Shown piece after piece: positions 39,897 to 49,579 of a stretch of DNA of 64,000 bases (positions within the stretch are counted from its first letter, which is position 1; each line of letters opens with the position of its first letter). The DNA comes from Streptomyces abyssomicinicus. Its GTDB lineage: Bacteria > Actinomycetota > Actinomycetes > Streptomycetales > Streptomycetaceae. Where the stretch lies: contig NZ_BBZI01000007.1 in assembly GCF_008974245.1 (NCBI RefSeq), positions 577,629 to 641,628 on the forward strand, read 5' to 3'. The notes below the pieces were generated by a model. That model did no database searches. It was not told the origin of the DNA and saw only the letters and a list, made by a program, of their open reading frames with translations. The translations under genes and the position numbers were made by a program.

Positions 39897-42800
39897 ATGA
39901 CCACACCGCCGCCCCCGGCCTGGACCCTGACCACCGCGCTGCCCGTGGTGCTGCTCCCGGTCCGGCTGGAGACCCGCTTCACCGCCACCGAACTCCTCGT
40001 CCGCGTCTACCCGGACGAGATCCACGTCGACACCCACGAACCCCCGCTCACCGAGGACGAGGACCTCTACGGCCGCCGCTACTGGCGGACCGTCTGGGAC
40101 GCCCGGGGCGACGTCCCCACCGAGGACGCCGCCTGGGCGGAACTCGCCGACCGCTTCGGCGCCGAACGCGCCGGATGGATCGCCCGCGTCCTGGAACCCG
40201 TCAACCCGCTCGAGCGCCCCGGCCCCGGCGACCCGCCGGCCTCCGGCGAGGACCCCGTGCCCGACCCGCGGTTCCCCGACCCCGGCCCGCCCCGTGAAGC
40301 CGCGTGGACCCGGCGCGCCGTCGCCCGCGCGCTGCCCACCCGCTGGTACGTCGTCGGACGGCCCAAGGAGGCCGGCGCGCCGCCCGTCACCCGCGTCACC
40401 CGCCCGGTCGCGGGCCCGTCCGGCGGCCCCCTGCCCGTCGGACCCGCCCCCACCGCCGACCTGGAGGACCTCGACCCGGCCGCGCCGCCCACCGACGACG
40501 CCACCCGCTGGCTGGCCGACTTCGCCGCCGCCGAAGCCGTCGGCATGGCCGTCCGCCTGCCCCGCGGCACCGGCTACGCGCAGGTCCTCGCCTACGGCGT
40601 CCACGAGGGCGGCCCCGAAGCCGCCACCGCCGAACTGTCCGCCCTCCTCGAAGCCCAGTACCACACCCGGGGGCTGGGCTACGTGCCGCCCGGCGCGCCC
40701 TCCAACAACACCAGCACCGCGTCCTCCCGGTACAGCCGCGACGACCAGGACCACCGCGACGCCTACCGCGTCCGGATCGCCGACCAGGCCCCGACGGACC
40801 CCGAGAGCAACGCGGGAGCCGCCTGCAGGGCCCTCGGCCTGCAGCCCGTCGCCGACCTCGACGGGGTCAAGGGCCCCGACGGCATGAGCCGGCCCGCCCC
40901 GCTGGCCCGCGCCCGGAACGCCCGCCGCGGCGACCAGGCCGCCGCCCGCCACATGGCCACCGCCCTGTGGGAGGCGACCTGGGGCTACTACCTCTCCCAG
41001 TTCGGTGAGGGCCACCTCACCGACGCCCAGATCCGCGGCACCCGCGAGCACGTCCGGCGCTTCCTGCGCCCCGGCGGCCCGCTGCCCGCGCTGCGCGTCG
41101 GCTCGCAGCCCTACGGCCTGCTGCCCGTGCTGCCGCTGAACCGCTGGACCGACCTGGAGGGCGACAGCCTCGGCACGCCGCCGCTGCCCGCCGCGGTCCC
41201 CGCCTTCCTGCGCACCCTGCGCGACCGCGTCTGGGCCCCCTCCGCCGCCGACCCGGCGGCCGTCCCCCGGATCACCCGCGGCGCGGCCGGCCGGCACACC
41301 GTGGCCGAGATCCTCGGCATGGCCCCCACCGCCCGCCGCCTCCACGCCCGCAGCGCCCTGGGGACCGACTACGTCACCGCCCTCTGGCGGTTCGGCCCGC
41401 TCGCCCTCAACGACGCGTGGCGCACCAACCTGGCCGCGCAGACCGCCTCGCTGTCCACCCGGCTCGGGATGCCCCCGTGGGAACTGGGCCCCGGACGCCT
41501 CCTGCACGCCAAGGACTCCTGGCCGCTCGACAACCCCTGGACCGACGCGCCCCCCGGCACCCCCGGCGGCAGCCCCGCCGAATACCTCGCCGCCCTCTCC
41601 GTCCCGGTGAACCCGGCGCCCGCCTGGGCCCGCGTCCCCTCCGTCCAGGACCGGAAGAACCTGCCCTGGGCCCGCTGGTGGCACGACCTCGGCACCACCC
41701 CCGCCGCCGGCCCCGCCACCCCGCTCCTCTACCGCCTGGTCCGGCACTCGCTGCTCGCCGAGTACGCCCGCGCCGTCGACGTCGTCCTCGGCACGGGCAC
41801 CGCCGGACGTCGCGAACCCGAGGTGGTCGACACCGACCCGCAGGCACTGACCACCACCGTCTGGAAGCGTGCCGGCCAGGTCGTCCCCGGCACCGGCCAG
41901 AGCGCCGACGCCTACCTGTGGACCCCCGCCGCCCGGCAGCGGCCCGAACTCGCCCCGCTGTACCAGGCCCTGGAGTCCGCCGCCGCCCTCGCGGCCCTGC
42001 CCTCCGGCGAACTGGAACTGCTGCTCGCCCAGACCCTGGACGCCACCTCCCACCGGCTGGACGCCTGGATCACCTCGCTGGCCACCCGCCGCCTGGAACA
42101 CCTGCGCAGGCGCGCCTCCTCCGGCAGCCACGTCGGCGGCTACGGCTGGCTGCTGGACGTGGTGCCCCGCTCCGCCGCACCCGCGCAGATCCCGCACGAG
42201 CGGCGGCCGGAGGGCGAGCGGACCGACCCGCTCGCCGCCCCGGGCGACAGCCGGCCCTGGACCCTCTTCGCGGCCGACGGCACCGCCGGGCCCGTCCACG
42301 CGCCCTCGCTCGCCCAGGCCACCACCGCGGCCCTGCTGCGCGCCGCGCAGCGCGCCCACGGGGACCGTCCCGACACGCCGACCGCCGTCGACCTCACCTC
42401 GACCCGGGCCCGCACCGCCGCCTGGCTGCTCGACGGCGTCCGCCAGGGCCGCCCGCTCGGATCCCTGCTCGGCTACCGCTTCGAACGCGCCCTCCAGGAC
42501 CACCCGCTGGGCACCCTCGCCTCCTGGACCGACCGCTTCCGCGAACTGGCCCCGACCACCGCCACCCACGTCGCCCACGACGGGACCGTCGAGGAACGCG
42601 TCGTCGCCGAGGACGTCACCGACGGCCTGAGCCTGCACCGCCGCCGCGCCGCCGGCCGCCTCGACCTGGTCCGCACCGTGGGCGTCCCGGCCGGCTCCAC
42701 CGCCGAGATCGCCGCGCTCACCACGGTGCTCGACGACCTGGACGACGCCGTGGACGCCGTCGCCGACACCCTGCTCGTCGAAGGCGTCCACCAGGCCGCC

Positions 42801-44711
42801 CAGGGCAACCCGATGCGGGCCGGGGCCACCGTCGACGCGATGGGCAACGGCGAGGCGCCGCCGCCGGAACTGGAGTCGCTGCGCACCCCCCGGGCCGGCG
42901 ACGCGGTCACCCACCGGGTGCTCGTGCTGCTGCCCGGCCCGGCGGACGCGCCGGCCACCGGCGGGCTCCGCGCCCTGGCCAAGGACCCCGGCGGGGGCGC
43001 GGGGGAGACCCCGCCGATCTACGTCCCCCGGCCGCCGGAGGACGACGAGGAACTGCCCGGCGGCGACGTGGTCCCGCTGCCCGACGACGGCCCCGGCGGC
43101 CCGCCGCCCGGTGACGACGGCCCGCTGCCCGACGACGGTGACGGCGACCCCGGCGGCCAGGACCCGTCGCCCGCCGGGCGGGGCTGGGCCGCCGACCCGG
43201 CCACCCAGAGCCGCGCCGTGGCCGAACCCGCCCTCGACGCCTGGCTGACCGGCCTGCTGCCCCACCCGGCCGGCCTCACCCTCACCGTCCGCCTCGCCGA
43301 CGGCGACACCCGCGGCGTCCCCCTCGCCGGACTGCCGCTGTCCCCGCTCGACCTGCTCGCCCTCGGCCTCTCCCCGGAGGCGCTCCCCGGCTCCGACCTG
43401 GAACGCCACCTGTTGCAGCACGCCGACACCCGGCTCGTCGCCCAGCAGGTCACCGCCCGCCCGGTCGCCGTCGTGGCCGACGAGGACGGACTCGGCGTGC
43501 TGCTGGAGGCCGTCCGCGCCGCCCGCGAGCTCCTGCGCACCGCACGGCCGTTGCGCCCCGCCGACCTGGCACTGCCGGAGGCCGCGCCCACCGGGCCGGA
43601 CGAGGCCGAACCGGCCGACCCCGCCCTGACCGCACGTGCCCTCGCGGTCCGCGCCGTGGTCGACCAGGCCGCCGCCGACCTCGCCACCCCGGCCTCCGCC
43701 CCGGCCGCCACCCGGATCACCGCCCACCACCGGGGCCTGACCACCGCCAGCCTGATCGGCGTGCCCGCGGCGGCGCCCCCGCTGCGCCCGCGCCCCGGCA
43801 CCCCGGACGACCGGCTCACCGAACACGCCGCCCTGCTGGGCAGCCTCGCCGCCACCGTCGCCCCCGAACTCGACCGCCGCCGCGGCCGGGCGGACCTGCT
43901 GTCCGAGGCCCGCGCCGCCGGCGTGGTCACCGCCCGCCAGTGGGCCGAGCAGACCCTCACCGCCCTCCTCGGCACCGACCTCGTCCTCCTGCCTTCCTTC
44001 GACGCCCCGTCACCCGGCGACCTCACGGACTCCCTCGCCCACGCCGACACCCTCCTCGACGGCGACCCGCACGCCCCGGTCGGCTGGCTCACCCGGCTCG
44101 GCCGGGTCCGCCGCGGCGTGGAACGCCTGGTCACCACCCTCGGCTACGCCGAGGCCCTGGAAGCGGGCGACGCCCTGACCGCGGTCGTCGCCCAGACCCC
44201 GTACACCCCCCCCGCCCCGGACCCCGACCACCCCGACCGGCCCGCCCGCGCCGAACGCTGGGCCGCCCTGCCCTCCGCCACCGGCGGGAGCCCCGGCGCC
44301 CGGCTCTCCCTCGTCCTGCACACCCCCGGCACGTCCGCGCCCGAGGACCTGCTCACCGGCCGGCTGCGCGGGCTGGTCGTCGACGAATGGACCGAGGTGG
44401 TGCCCCGCGCCGAGCAGACCACCGGCCTCGCCCTGCACATCGACGCGCCGGACGCCGCGCCCCCGCAGGCCGTCCTGCTCGCCGTGCCCCCGGACGCCTC
44501 GCCGACCTGGACGCCGGACCTGCTCGGCGCGACCGTCGAGTCCGCCCTGGAACTCGCCCGGCTGCGCGCCGTCGACCACGAGGCGCTGCACCCCGACAGC
44601 CCCACCGCCGTCGCCGACATCGGGCAGCTCGCCCCCGCCGCCGTCCTCGCCGCCAACGTGGCCCACCTGGATGCCGTCGCCACCGACTTCACCCGCGGAC
44701 TGCCCCAGTAG
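39897..44711 (+). CDS. Giant 1604-aa protein, unknown function
   Basis: An uncharacterised, apparently cytosolic protein. The start is MTTPPPPAWTLTTALPVVLL, followed by PVRLETRFTATELLVRVYPD. Characteristic stretches are GLGYVPPGAPSNNTST (about 260) and LPALRVGSQPYGLLPVLPL (about 395), which I recall from large hypothetical proteins in phylogenetically scattered bacteria. A Pro/Asp/Gly-rich linker at about 1040-1095 separates an N-terminal 1040-residue part from a helical, Ala-rich C-terminal part of about 500 residues. I see no enzymatic motif, signal peptide or membrane segment. Codon usage and GC match the neighbours. It is followed after 49 bases by the 556-aa gene. Confidence 0.8.
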   Translation: MTTPPPPAWTLTTALPVVLLPVRLETRFTATELLVRVYPDEIHVDTHEPPLTEDEDLYGRRYWRTVWDARGDVPTEDAAWAELADRFGAERAGWIARVLEPVNPLERPGPGDPPASGEDPVPDPRFPDPGPPREAAWTRRAVARALPTRWYVVGRPKEAGAPPVTRVTRPVAGPSGGPLPVGPAPTADLEDLDPAAPPTDDATRWLADFAAAEAVGMAVRLPRGTGYAQVLAYGVHEGGPEAATAELSALLEAQYHTRGLGYVPPGAPSNNTSTASSRYSRDDQDHRDAYRVRIADQAPTDPESNAGAACRALGLQPVADLDGVKGPDGMSRPAPLARARNARRGDQAAARHMATALWEATWGYYLSQFGEGHLTDAQIRGTREHVRRFLRPGGPLPALRVGSQPYGLLPVLPLNRWTDLEGDSLGTPPLPAAVPAFLRTLRDRVWAPSAADPAAVPRITRGAAGRHTVAEILGMAPTARRLHARSALGTDYVTALWRFGPLALNDAWRTNLAAQTASLSTRLGMPPWELGPGRLLHAKDSWPLDNPWTDAPPGTPGGSPAEYLAALSVPVNPAPAWARVPSVQDRKNLPWARWWHDLGTTPAAGPATPLLYRLVRHSLLAEYARAVDVVLGTGTAGRREPEVVDTDPQALTTTVWKRAGQVVPGTGQSADAYLWTPAARQRPELAPLYQALESAAALAALPSGELELLLAQTLDATSHRLDAWITSLATRRLEHLRRRASSGSHVGGYGWLLDVVPRSAAPAQIPHERRPEGERTDPLAAPGDSRPWTLFAADGTAGPVHAPSLAQATTAALLRAAQRAHGDRPDTPTAVDLTSTRARTAAWLLDGVRQGRPLGSLLGYRFERALQDHPLGTLASWTDRFRELAPTTATHVAHDGTVEERVVAEDVTDGLSLHRRRAAGRLDLVRTVGVPAGSTAEIAALTTVLDDLDDAVDAVADTLLVEGVHQAAQGNPMRAGATVDAMGNGEAPPPELESLRTPRAGDAVTHRVLVLLPGPADAPATGGLRALAKDPGGGAGETPPIYVPRPPEDDEELPGGDVVPLPDDGPGGPPPGDDGPLPDDGDGDPGGQDPSPAGRGWAADPATQSRAVAEPALDAWLTGLLPHPAGLTLTVRLADGDTRGVPLAGLPLSPLDLLALGLSPEALPGSDLERHLLQHADTRLVAQQVTARPVAVVADEDGLGVLLEAVRAARELLRTARPLRPADLALPEAAPTGPDEAEPADPALTARALAVRAVVDQAAADLATPASAPAATRITAHHRGLTTASLIGVPAAAPPLRPRPGTPDDRLTEHAALLGSLAATVAPELDRRRGRADLLSEARAAGVVTARQWAEQTLTALLGTDLVLLPSFDAPSPGDLTDSLAHADTLLDGDPHAPVGWLTRLGRVRRGVERLVTTLGYAEALEAGDALTAVVAQTPYTPPAPDPDHPDRPARAERWAALPSATGGSPGARLSLVLHTPGTSAPEDLLTGRLRGLVVDEWTEVVPRAEQTTGLALHIDAPDAAPPQAVLLAVPPDASPTWTPDLLGATVESALELARLRAVDHEALHPDSPTAVADIGQLAPAAVLAANVAHLDAVATDFTRGLPQ

Positions 44712-44760
44712 CCCCCGGACCGGACCGATCCGGGAGCTCCCGGAGACAGGAGCGTCACCC

Positions 44761-46431
44761 ATGCCCTCCATCACCAGCTGGACCCGGCTGGAACCCCGCG
44801 CCCGCACCGGCGACCTGCGCCCCTCCCTGGAGGCACAGGTCCACGACCCCGCCTGGATGCTCGCCCGCCAGTGGCAGCTCGGCGAGTTCCTCGGCGACGA
44901 CGCGGGCAGCCCCGTCTGGGTGCGGGTCCGCGGCCACGCCGACCGCGTCACCCGCTACCGCCCCGGACCCGCGCACGGACCCGGCGTCCCCTACGACGGG
45001 AACACCCCCCTCGAGGCGCTCGCCGAGGCCGAGCCCGGCGGCCCCGGCTCCACCGCCGCGGACCTGCGGGCGGGCGCCGAGAGCGGCCAGCACCTGCTGC
45101 GCATGCTGCGCGCCGCGGACCTTCCCGCCGACGCCGTCGCCGAGGCCGTCACCCTCCTCCTCGACGACTACCCGCTCGGCCTCACCGGCGAGGAGGGCGC
45201 CGTCGACGAGGCGACCGTGCGCTACCTCGCGGTGCTGCGCGGCCGCGTGCCGGACGGCACCTCCGTCGCCTTCACCCTGCACGCCTCCCCGCCCACCCCC
45301 CAGGAACCGCTGTGGGGTCTGCCGCCCGAGGCGGTCCCCGTCCTGGAGGCATGGCTCGCCTGGTACGACGAACGCCACCTGACCGCCGCCGGGACGGGCC
45401 CGGACACCTGGGACCCGCGGCGGCTGGAGTACCGCTTCTCGGTCGGCCTCGCCGAAGGGTTCACCGAGACCACCCTGACCGCCGACGCGTACCAGGGCGG
45501 CACCCTCGACTGGACCGACTTCACCGCCACGGGGGCCACCGGGCTGGCCCCGGCGCCCGACCGCACGCCGCTGCTGTCCACAACCTTCCCCGCGCCCGTC
45601 CGCTTCCCCGGCATGCCGGCCCGCCGCTTCTGGGAGTTCGAGGACGCGCGGGTCGCCCTCGGCTCCGTCGAGGCGGCGCCGTCCGACCTGGCCCGGATGC
45701 TGGTCGCCGAGTTCGCCACCGTCTACGGCAACGACTGGTACCTGGTCCCGCTGGACGTCCCGGCCGGCTCCCTCACCACGGTGACCTCCGTCGTCGTCGG
45801 TGACACCTTCAGCTCCGAACTCGGCGGCCCCACCCTGCTGCCGCTGCCGGGCGCCGGAGCCGGCGACGCCCACTGGTCGCTCTACCGCCTCGGCACCGCC
45901 TCCGGCGGCCGCCGCACCGCGCTCTTCGTCCCGCCGGTCACCGCGAGCTCCCTGGAGAGCGACCCGCTCGAGGAAGTGCTGCTGGTCCGCGACGAGGACG
46001 CCAACCTGGCCTGGGCCGTCGAACGCCGCGTCCCCACGCCGCACGGCGCCACCCTCGACCGCAACCGCGCCACCCCGCCCGCCGAGGCGGCCCCGGCCCC
46101 GCCCGCCGGCACCCTGGCCTACCGGCTGCGCACCGAGGTCCCCGACCACTGGCTGCCCCTGGTCCCCGTCGAACCGCGCCCCGGCTCCTACCGCCTGCGC
46201 CTGTCCCGCCTCGACGGGAGCCGGCCCCTCGGCCGCCTGCTCCGCCCCGGACTCCCCGGCCCCTACGACCTGTTCGCCGAGGAGGTCCCCCGGGAGGGCC
46301 TCACCGTCACCCGCGCCCACCAGTACGCCCGCGGCAGCGACGGCCGGGGCGTCCTGTGGACCGCCCGCCACACCCGCCCCGGCCGCGGCGGTTCCACCTC
46401 GGGCCTCCGCTTCGACCTCACGGAGGAGTGA
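44761..46431 (+). CDS. Uncharacterised 556-aa protein, last gene of the giant block
   Basis: The N-terminus has ARTGDLRPSLEAQVHDPAWM and MLARQWQLGEFLGDDAGSPV, a pattern I associate with a conserved protein that accompanies the 1604-aa type in other genomes. The rest is mixed alpha/beta with Trp-rich stretches (YRFSVGLAEGFTETTLTADA, NDWYLVPLDVPAGSL). There is no catalytic motif, signal peptide or transmembrane helix. The start has GGAG about eight bases upstream. A strong terminator lies six bases after the stop. Confidence 0.78.
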   Translation: MPSITSWTRLEPRARTGDLRPSLEAQVHDPAWMLARQWQLGEFLGDDAGSPVWVRVRGHADRVTRYRPGPAHGPGVPYDGNTPLEALAEAEPGGPGSTAADLRAGAESGQHLLRMLRAADLPADAVAEAVTLLLDDYPLGLTGEEGAVDEATVRYLAVLRGRVPDGTSVAFTLHASPPTPQEPLWGLPPEAVPVLEAWLAWYDERHLTAAGTGPDTWDPRRLEYRFSVGLAEGFTETTLTADAYQGGTLDWTDFTATGATGLAPAPDRTPLLSTTFPAPVRFPGMPARRFWEFEDARVALGSVEAAPSDLARMLVAEFATVYGNDWYLVPLDVPAGSLTTVTSVVVGDTFSSELGGPTLLPLPGAGAGDAHWSLYRLGTASGGRRTALFVPPVTASSLESDPLEEVLLVRDEDANLAWAVERRVPTPHGATLDRNRATPPAEAAPAPPAGTLAYRLRTEVPDHWLPLVPVEPRPGSYRLRLSRLDGSRPLGRLLRPGLPGPYDLFAEEVPREGLTVTRAHQYARGSDGRGVLWTARHTRPGRGGSTSGLRFDLTEE

Positions 46432-46436
46432 CGACC

Positions 46437-46479
46437 GCCCCGGCCCCCTCGCCGGGACGCCCGGCGAGGGGGCCGGGGC
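46437..46479. terminator. 20-bp perfect hairpin, bidirectional terminator
   Basis: The arms 46437-46456 and 46460-46479 are exactly complementary, with a 3-base ACG loop. It lies between the convergent giant block and esterase gene. It is one of the strongest structures in the window and marks the end of the block. Confidence 0.85.
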
Positions 46480-46506
46480 GGCGAGGGGGCCGGGTGGGTC
46501 AGCCGG

Positions 46507-47826
46507 TCAGCCGGTCTGGCAGGTGGATCCGTTGAGCTTGAAGTCCGTCGGCGTCCCGGCGTCACCCGCGTGGGTGGCCTGGAAGCCGATGGAGGTGCCG
46601 GCGCCCGGGGCGAGCGTCCCGTTGTGGCCGACGTTCCTGGCCGTGACGGCGCCGCCGGCGGAGGAGAAGGTCGCGTTCCAGCCGGAGGTGATGGTCTGCC
46701 CGGAGCGCAGGGTGAACGTCAGCGTCCATCCGGTGAGCGTCGACGAACCGGTGTTGGTGATCGTGATGTTGTCGGTGAGACCGGTGTTCCACGCGCTGAC
46801 GGTGTTCGTCACCCGGCAGGCACCGCTCGGCGGCGGAGTGGTCGGCGGAGGGGTGGTCGGCGGCGGCGTGGTGGGCGGCGGTGTGGTCTGGTCCAGGCCG
46901 AAGAACGCGATGGCCCTGGCGGCCATGCCGGAGGTGGGCAGGCTGTGGCCGACGCCCGAGAGGCTGATGGCCTCGACGGGCGCCTGGGTGCCGTTGGCGC
47001 CGTAGCGGGTGCGGGTCCAGCCGGACTGCGGGCTGTCGGTCAGCACCGGGGTCTGGCTCACGCCCAGCACGTTGGTCCACTGCTTGACCGCTTCGCCGAG
47101 GTTGTTGTGGTGCAGCGTCGTGTCCGTCGCGCCGTGCCAGAGCTGCACGCGCGGCCGCGGTCCGCCGTAGCCGGGATAGGCGGCGCGCACCAGGTCACCC
47201 CACTGCTGGGGCGTCCTGCTGATCTGGCCGTTGGCGCAGGCGCTGTTCCATCCCGATCCGTCGGTGGTGGCGAAACACCCGAACGGCACGCCCATGAACG
47301 ACGCCCCGGCCTTGAAGACGTCCGGGTAGTCGCCGAGGAGCACGTTGGTCATCATCGCCCCCGAGGAGGCCCCGGTGACGTAGACGCGGCTCGCGTCGGC
47401 GCCGTGCCGCTGCACCACGGAGCGCACCATGGAGGCGATGCTCGTCGGGTCACTGCCACCGTCGTGCCGGAGCGCCTGCGGGGAGGAGACGTCGAAACAC
47501 TGGCCGCTGACGTTGGCGTCCGGGTAGACGACGATGAACCCGTACCGGTCGGCCAGCGAGGCGAACTCGGTGCCCGAGTGGAAGCCGGGCCCGGTGCCGG
47601 TGCAGTAGTGGACCGCGACCACGACCGGCGGACGTGATCCGGCACTGGCGGGAACGTACTCGTACATGCGCAGGTTGCCGGGATTGTTCCCGAAATCGGT
47701 CACCTCGGTCAGCGAGGCGGCCTGTGCGCTCGGCGCCGAGAGGAGGAAGCCGGTGAGCAGGGGAACCACCCCTCCCAGCAGTGTCAGCAGGAAGGGGCGT
47801 AAGCGTGACTTCCGTCCGGTCTTCAC
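46507..47826 (-). CDS. Secreted PHB-depolymerase/acetylxylan-esterase-type enzyme with CBM2
   Basis: A 439-aa exported esterase. The signal peptide is about residues 1-36 (LLTLLGGVVPLLTGFLLSAPSAQA). The alpha/beta-hydrolase domain (about 40-325) has the nucleophile elbow GASSG (Ser154), Asp in WHGATDT and His in SGVGHSLP. A (TTPPP)n linker then leads to a cellulose-binding CBM2 of about 100 residues bounded by Cys (GACRV ... STCQTG). The family includes acetylxylan esterases and feruloyl-esterase-like enzymes; with CBM2, action on plant xylan is likely. The GTG start at 47826 has AAAGGA upstream. A CGAAA-N-TTTCG palindrome sits 69 bases upstream. Confidence 0.9.
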   Translation of the reverse strand: MKTGRKSRLRPFLLTLLGGVVPLLTGFLLSAPSAQAASLTEVTDFGNNPGNLRMYEYVPASAGSRPPVVVAVHYCTGTGPGFHSGTEFASLADRYGFIVVYPDANVSGQCFDVSSPQALRHDGGSDPTSIASMVRSVVQRHGADASRVYVTGASSGAMMTNVLLGDYPDVFKAGASFMGVPFGCFATTDGSGWNSACANGQISRTPQQWGDLVRAAYPGYGGPRPRVQLWHGATDTTLHHNNLGEAVKQWTNVLGVSQTPVLTDSPQSGWTRTRYGANGTQAPVEAISLSGVGHSLPTSGMAARAIAFFGLDQTTPPPTTPPPTTPPPTTPPPSGACRVTNTVSAWNTGLTDNITITNTGSSTLTGWTLTFTLRSGQTITSGWNATFSSAGGAVTARNVGHNGTLAPGAGTSIGFQATHAGDAGTPTDFKLNGSTCQTG

Positions 47827-47894
47827 GTGCGTGTCCTTTCCGCGGGGGCGGAACCGATACGGCCGGTCCGAGGGGCGTGACGGCTCGAGGTCTT

Positions 47895-47905
47895 CGAAAG
47901 TTTCG
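47895..47905 (-). promoter_or_regulatory. CGAAAGTTTCG xylanase-type operator
   Basis: A perfect palindrome of the form CGAAA-N-TTTCG, the element described upstream of Streptomyces xylanase genes, located 69 bases before the esterase start. It suggests xylan-linked repression by a LacI-type or similar regulator. Confidence 0.6.
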
Positions 47906-48020
47906 GTCCCTTTGTCGAATTGATGCGGATAAGTTAAGTGTGGGGCTTGTGGGGAGTCAACGGCCGCGGCGCAGCAGGCGGTTGCGCACGTCCCCGGCGG
48001 TGCCCGGCGGCGCGAGGGCC

Positions 48021-48236
48021 TCACCCCTCGTGCGTGCCGTCCTTCCGGCCCGCGGCCACCCCCACGGCCGTCCCGAGGACGAGGAGTGCGACGCCGATGT
48101 AGATCTCGTAGCCGTCGACGTAGACGTACCGCATGAAGCCCATCACGGGGATCCACGTGTCGAAGAAGCGCTGGACGAGCCCCTGGAGGCCGCCGACGAC
48201 GAGGACGAAGCTGAGAAAACCGAGGAAACCCTTCAT
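48021..48236 (-). CDS. Small two-helix membrane protein (71 aa)
   Basis: It starts MKGFLGFLSFVLVVGGLQGL and ends AAGRKDGTHEG. Two hydrophobic segments (about 3-20 and 47-64) flank an aromatic middle part (DTWIPVMGFMRYVYVDGYE). I do not recognise a family. It is divergent from the two-component system, with 134 bases between the starts, so it may be a target of that system. Confidence 0.65.
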   Translation of the reverse strand: MKGFLGFLSFVLVVGGLQGLVQRFFDTWIPVMGFMRYVYVDGYEIYIGVALLVLGTAVGVAAGRKDGTHEG

Positions 48237-48370
48237 GGGCCCATCGTGACGGCGCGGTCGGCGGACGGCGTCGGGCGTCGGTATCGGACGGGGGCGGCCT
48301 TGTCGTCCGAAAGTATCGCTCCCGGGCGCACCGCGCCGGGCACGGCCGGGTCGCCCGTACATTCGAGGCC

Positions 48371-49579
48371 ATGCGCACCCGCTCCGCCCTCTACGTCGAC
48401 ATCGCCTTCTTCCTCTTCGCCGTGGTCTTCTCCGTCGTCACGGCGGACGCCTCGTACCGGGGCGACGTGTCCGCCGGCGTGCCGGTGGCGGAGCAGGCCG
48501 CCGGGGCGCTCGGCTGCGCCGCGGTGTTCCTGCGGCGGCGGTGGCCGGTGTGGCTGGCCGTGCTGCTCATGCTCGCCGGCACCCAGTTCCACTTCCTGAC
48601 CGGAGCGACCCTGGTGGCCCTGTTCACCGTCGCCGCGCACCGCCCGCGCCGGGTCACCGCCTGGCTGGGCGGTTTCACCCTCGCCCAGTTCGGGCTGTTC
48701 CTGGCGGTGGACCTGGACCGGGGCGAGGAAGCCGTCGGGTCGGCGCTCACCTACTTCACGCTGGTCGCCTGCGCGATCGGCTGGGGGCTGTACGTACGCT
48801 CCCGGCGGGCCCTCGTCGCGACCCTCGAGGAGCGCGCGGTCCGGGCCGCGGACGAGGCCCGGCGGCAGGTGCGGGAGGAGATCGCGAGGGAGATGCACGA
48901 CGTCCTGGCCCACCGGTTGTCGCTGCTGAGCGTGCAGGCCGGGGCGGTCGAGTACAACCCGGGGGCCTCGCCGGACGACGTCCGCCGGGCCGCGGGGGTG
49001 ATCCGCGCCGCCGCGCACCAGGCGCTGGAGGACCTGCGGGAGGTGATCGGCGTCCTCCGCGCCCCGGGCGCGCGGGGGGACGAGGGCGACAGGCCGCAGC
49101 CCGGCCTCGCCGACCTGGAGCGGCTGCTCGACGAGTCCCGGGCCGCCGGGATGCGCGTCACCCACCGCGTGGCGGTCACCGGCACCGGACCGGGCGCCGA
49201 CCCCGGCCCCCCGCACGCGACCACCGGCCGCACCGCCTACCGTGTCGTGCAGGAGGGGCTGACCAACGCGCGCAAGCACGCCCCCGGGGCGGAGGTGACC
49301 GTGACGGTGACGGGCGGACCGGGGGCGGGACTGACGGTCGAGGTGGTCAATCCGCTGGACAAGGGGCCGTCGCCCGGCGGCGCGGCGGCCGTGGACCGCG
49401 TCGCCGACGGCGACGCCATCCCCGGGGCCGGCCAGGGACTGGCAGGTCTGACCGAACGGGTGACGCTGGCCGGCGGCCGGCTGGAGCACGGCGCGCGGGA
49501 CGGCCGTTTCACGGTGTGCGCCCGCCTGCCGTGGAAGGCGGCCGGCGTCCCGGGCGGGACGGAGGGATCCACGGCGTGA
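48371..49579 (+). CDS. DesK/NarX-type sensor histidine kinase
   Basis: A 402-aa membrane kinase. Four or five hydrophobic segments occupy residues 8-142, followed by a HisKA_3 domain with phosphoacceptor His176 in EMHDVLAHRLS. A HATPase domain has RVVQEGLTNARKHA and GQGLAGLTERV. There is almost no periplasmic part, so it probably senses a membrane or cytoplasmic signal. TACATT (48358-48363) ends seven bases before the ATG, so the message may be leaderless, but I see no good -35. The stop overlaps the regulator start. Confidence 0.93.
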   Translation: MRTRSALYVDIAFFLFAVVFSVVTADASYRGDVSAGVPVAEQAAGALGCAAVFLRRRWPVWLAVLLMLAGTQFHFLTGATLVALFTVAAHRPRRVTAWLGGFTLAQFGLFLAVDLDRGEEAVGSALTYFTLVACAIGWGLYVRSRRALVATLEERAVRAADEARRQVREEIAREMHDVLAHRLSLLSVQAGAVEYNPGASPDDVRRAAGVIRAAAHQALEDLREVIGVLRAPGARGDEGDRPQPGLADLERLLDESRAAGMRVTHRVAVTGTGPGADPGPPHATTGRTAYRVVQEGLTNARKHAPGAEVTVTVTGGPGAGLTVEVVNPLDKGPSPGGAAAVDRVADGDAIPGAGQGLAGLTERVTLAGGRLEHGARDGRFTVCARLPWKAAGVPGGTEGSTA

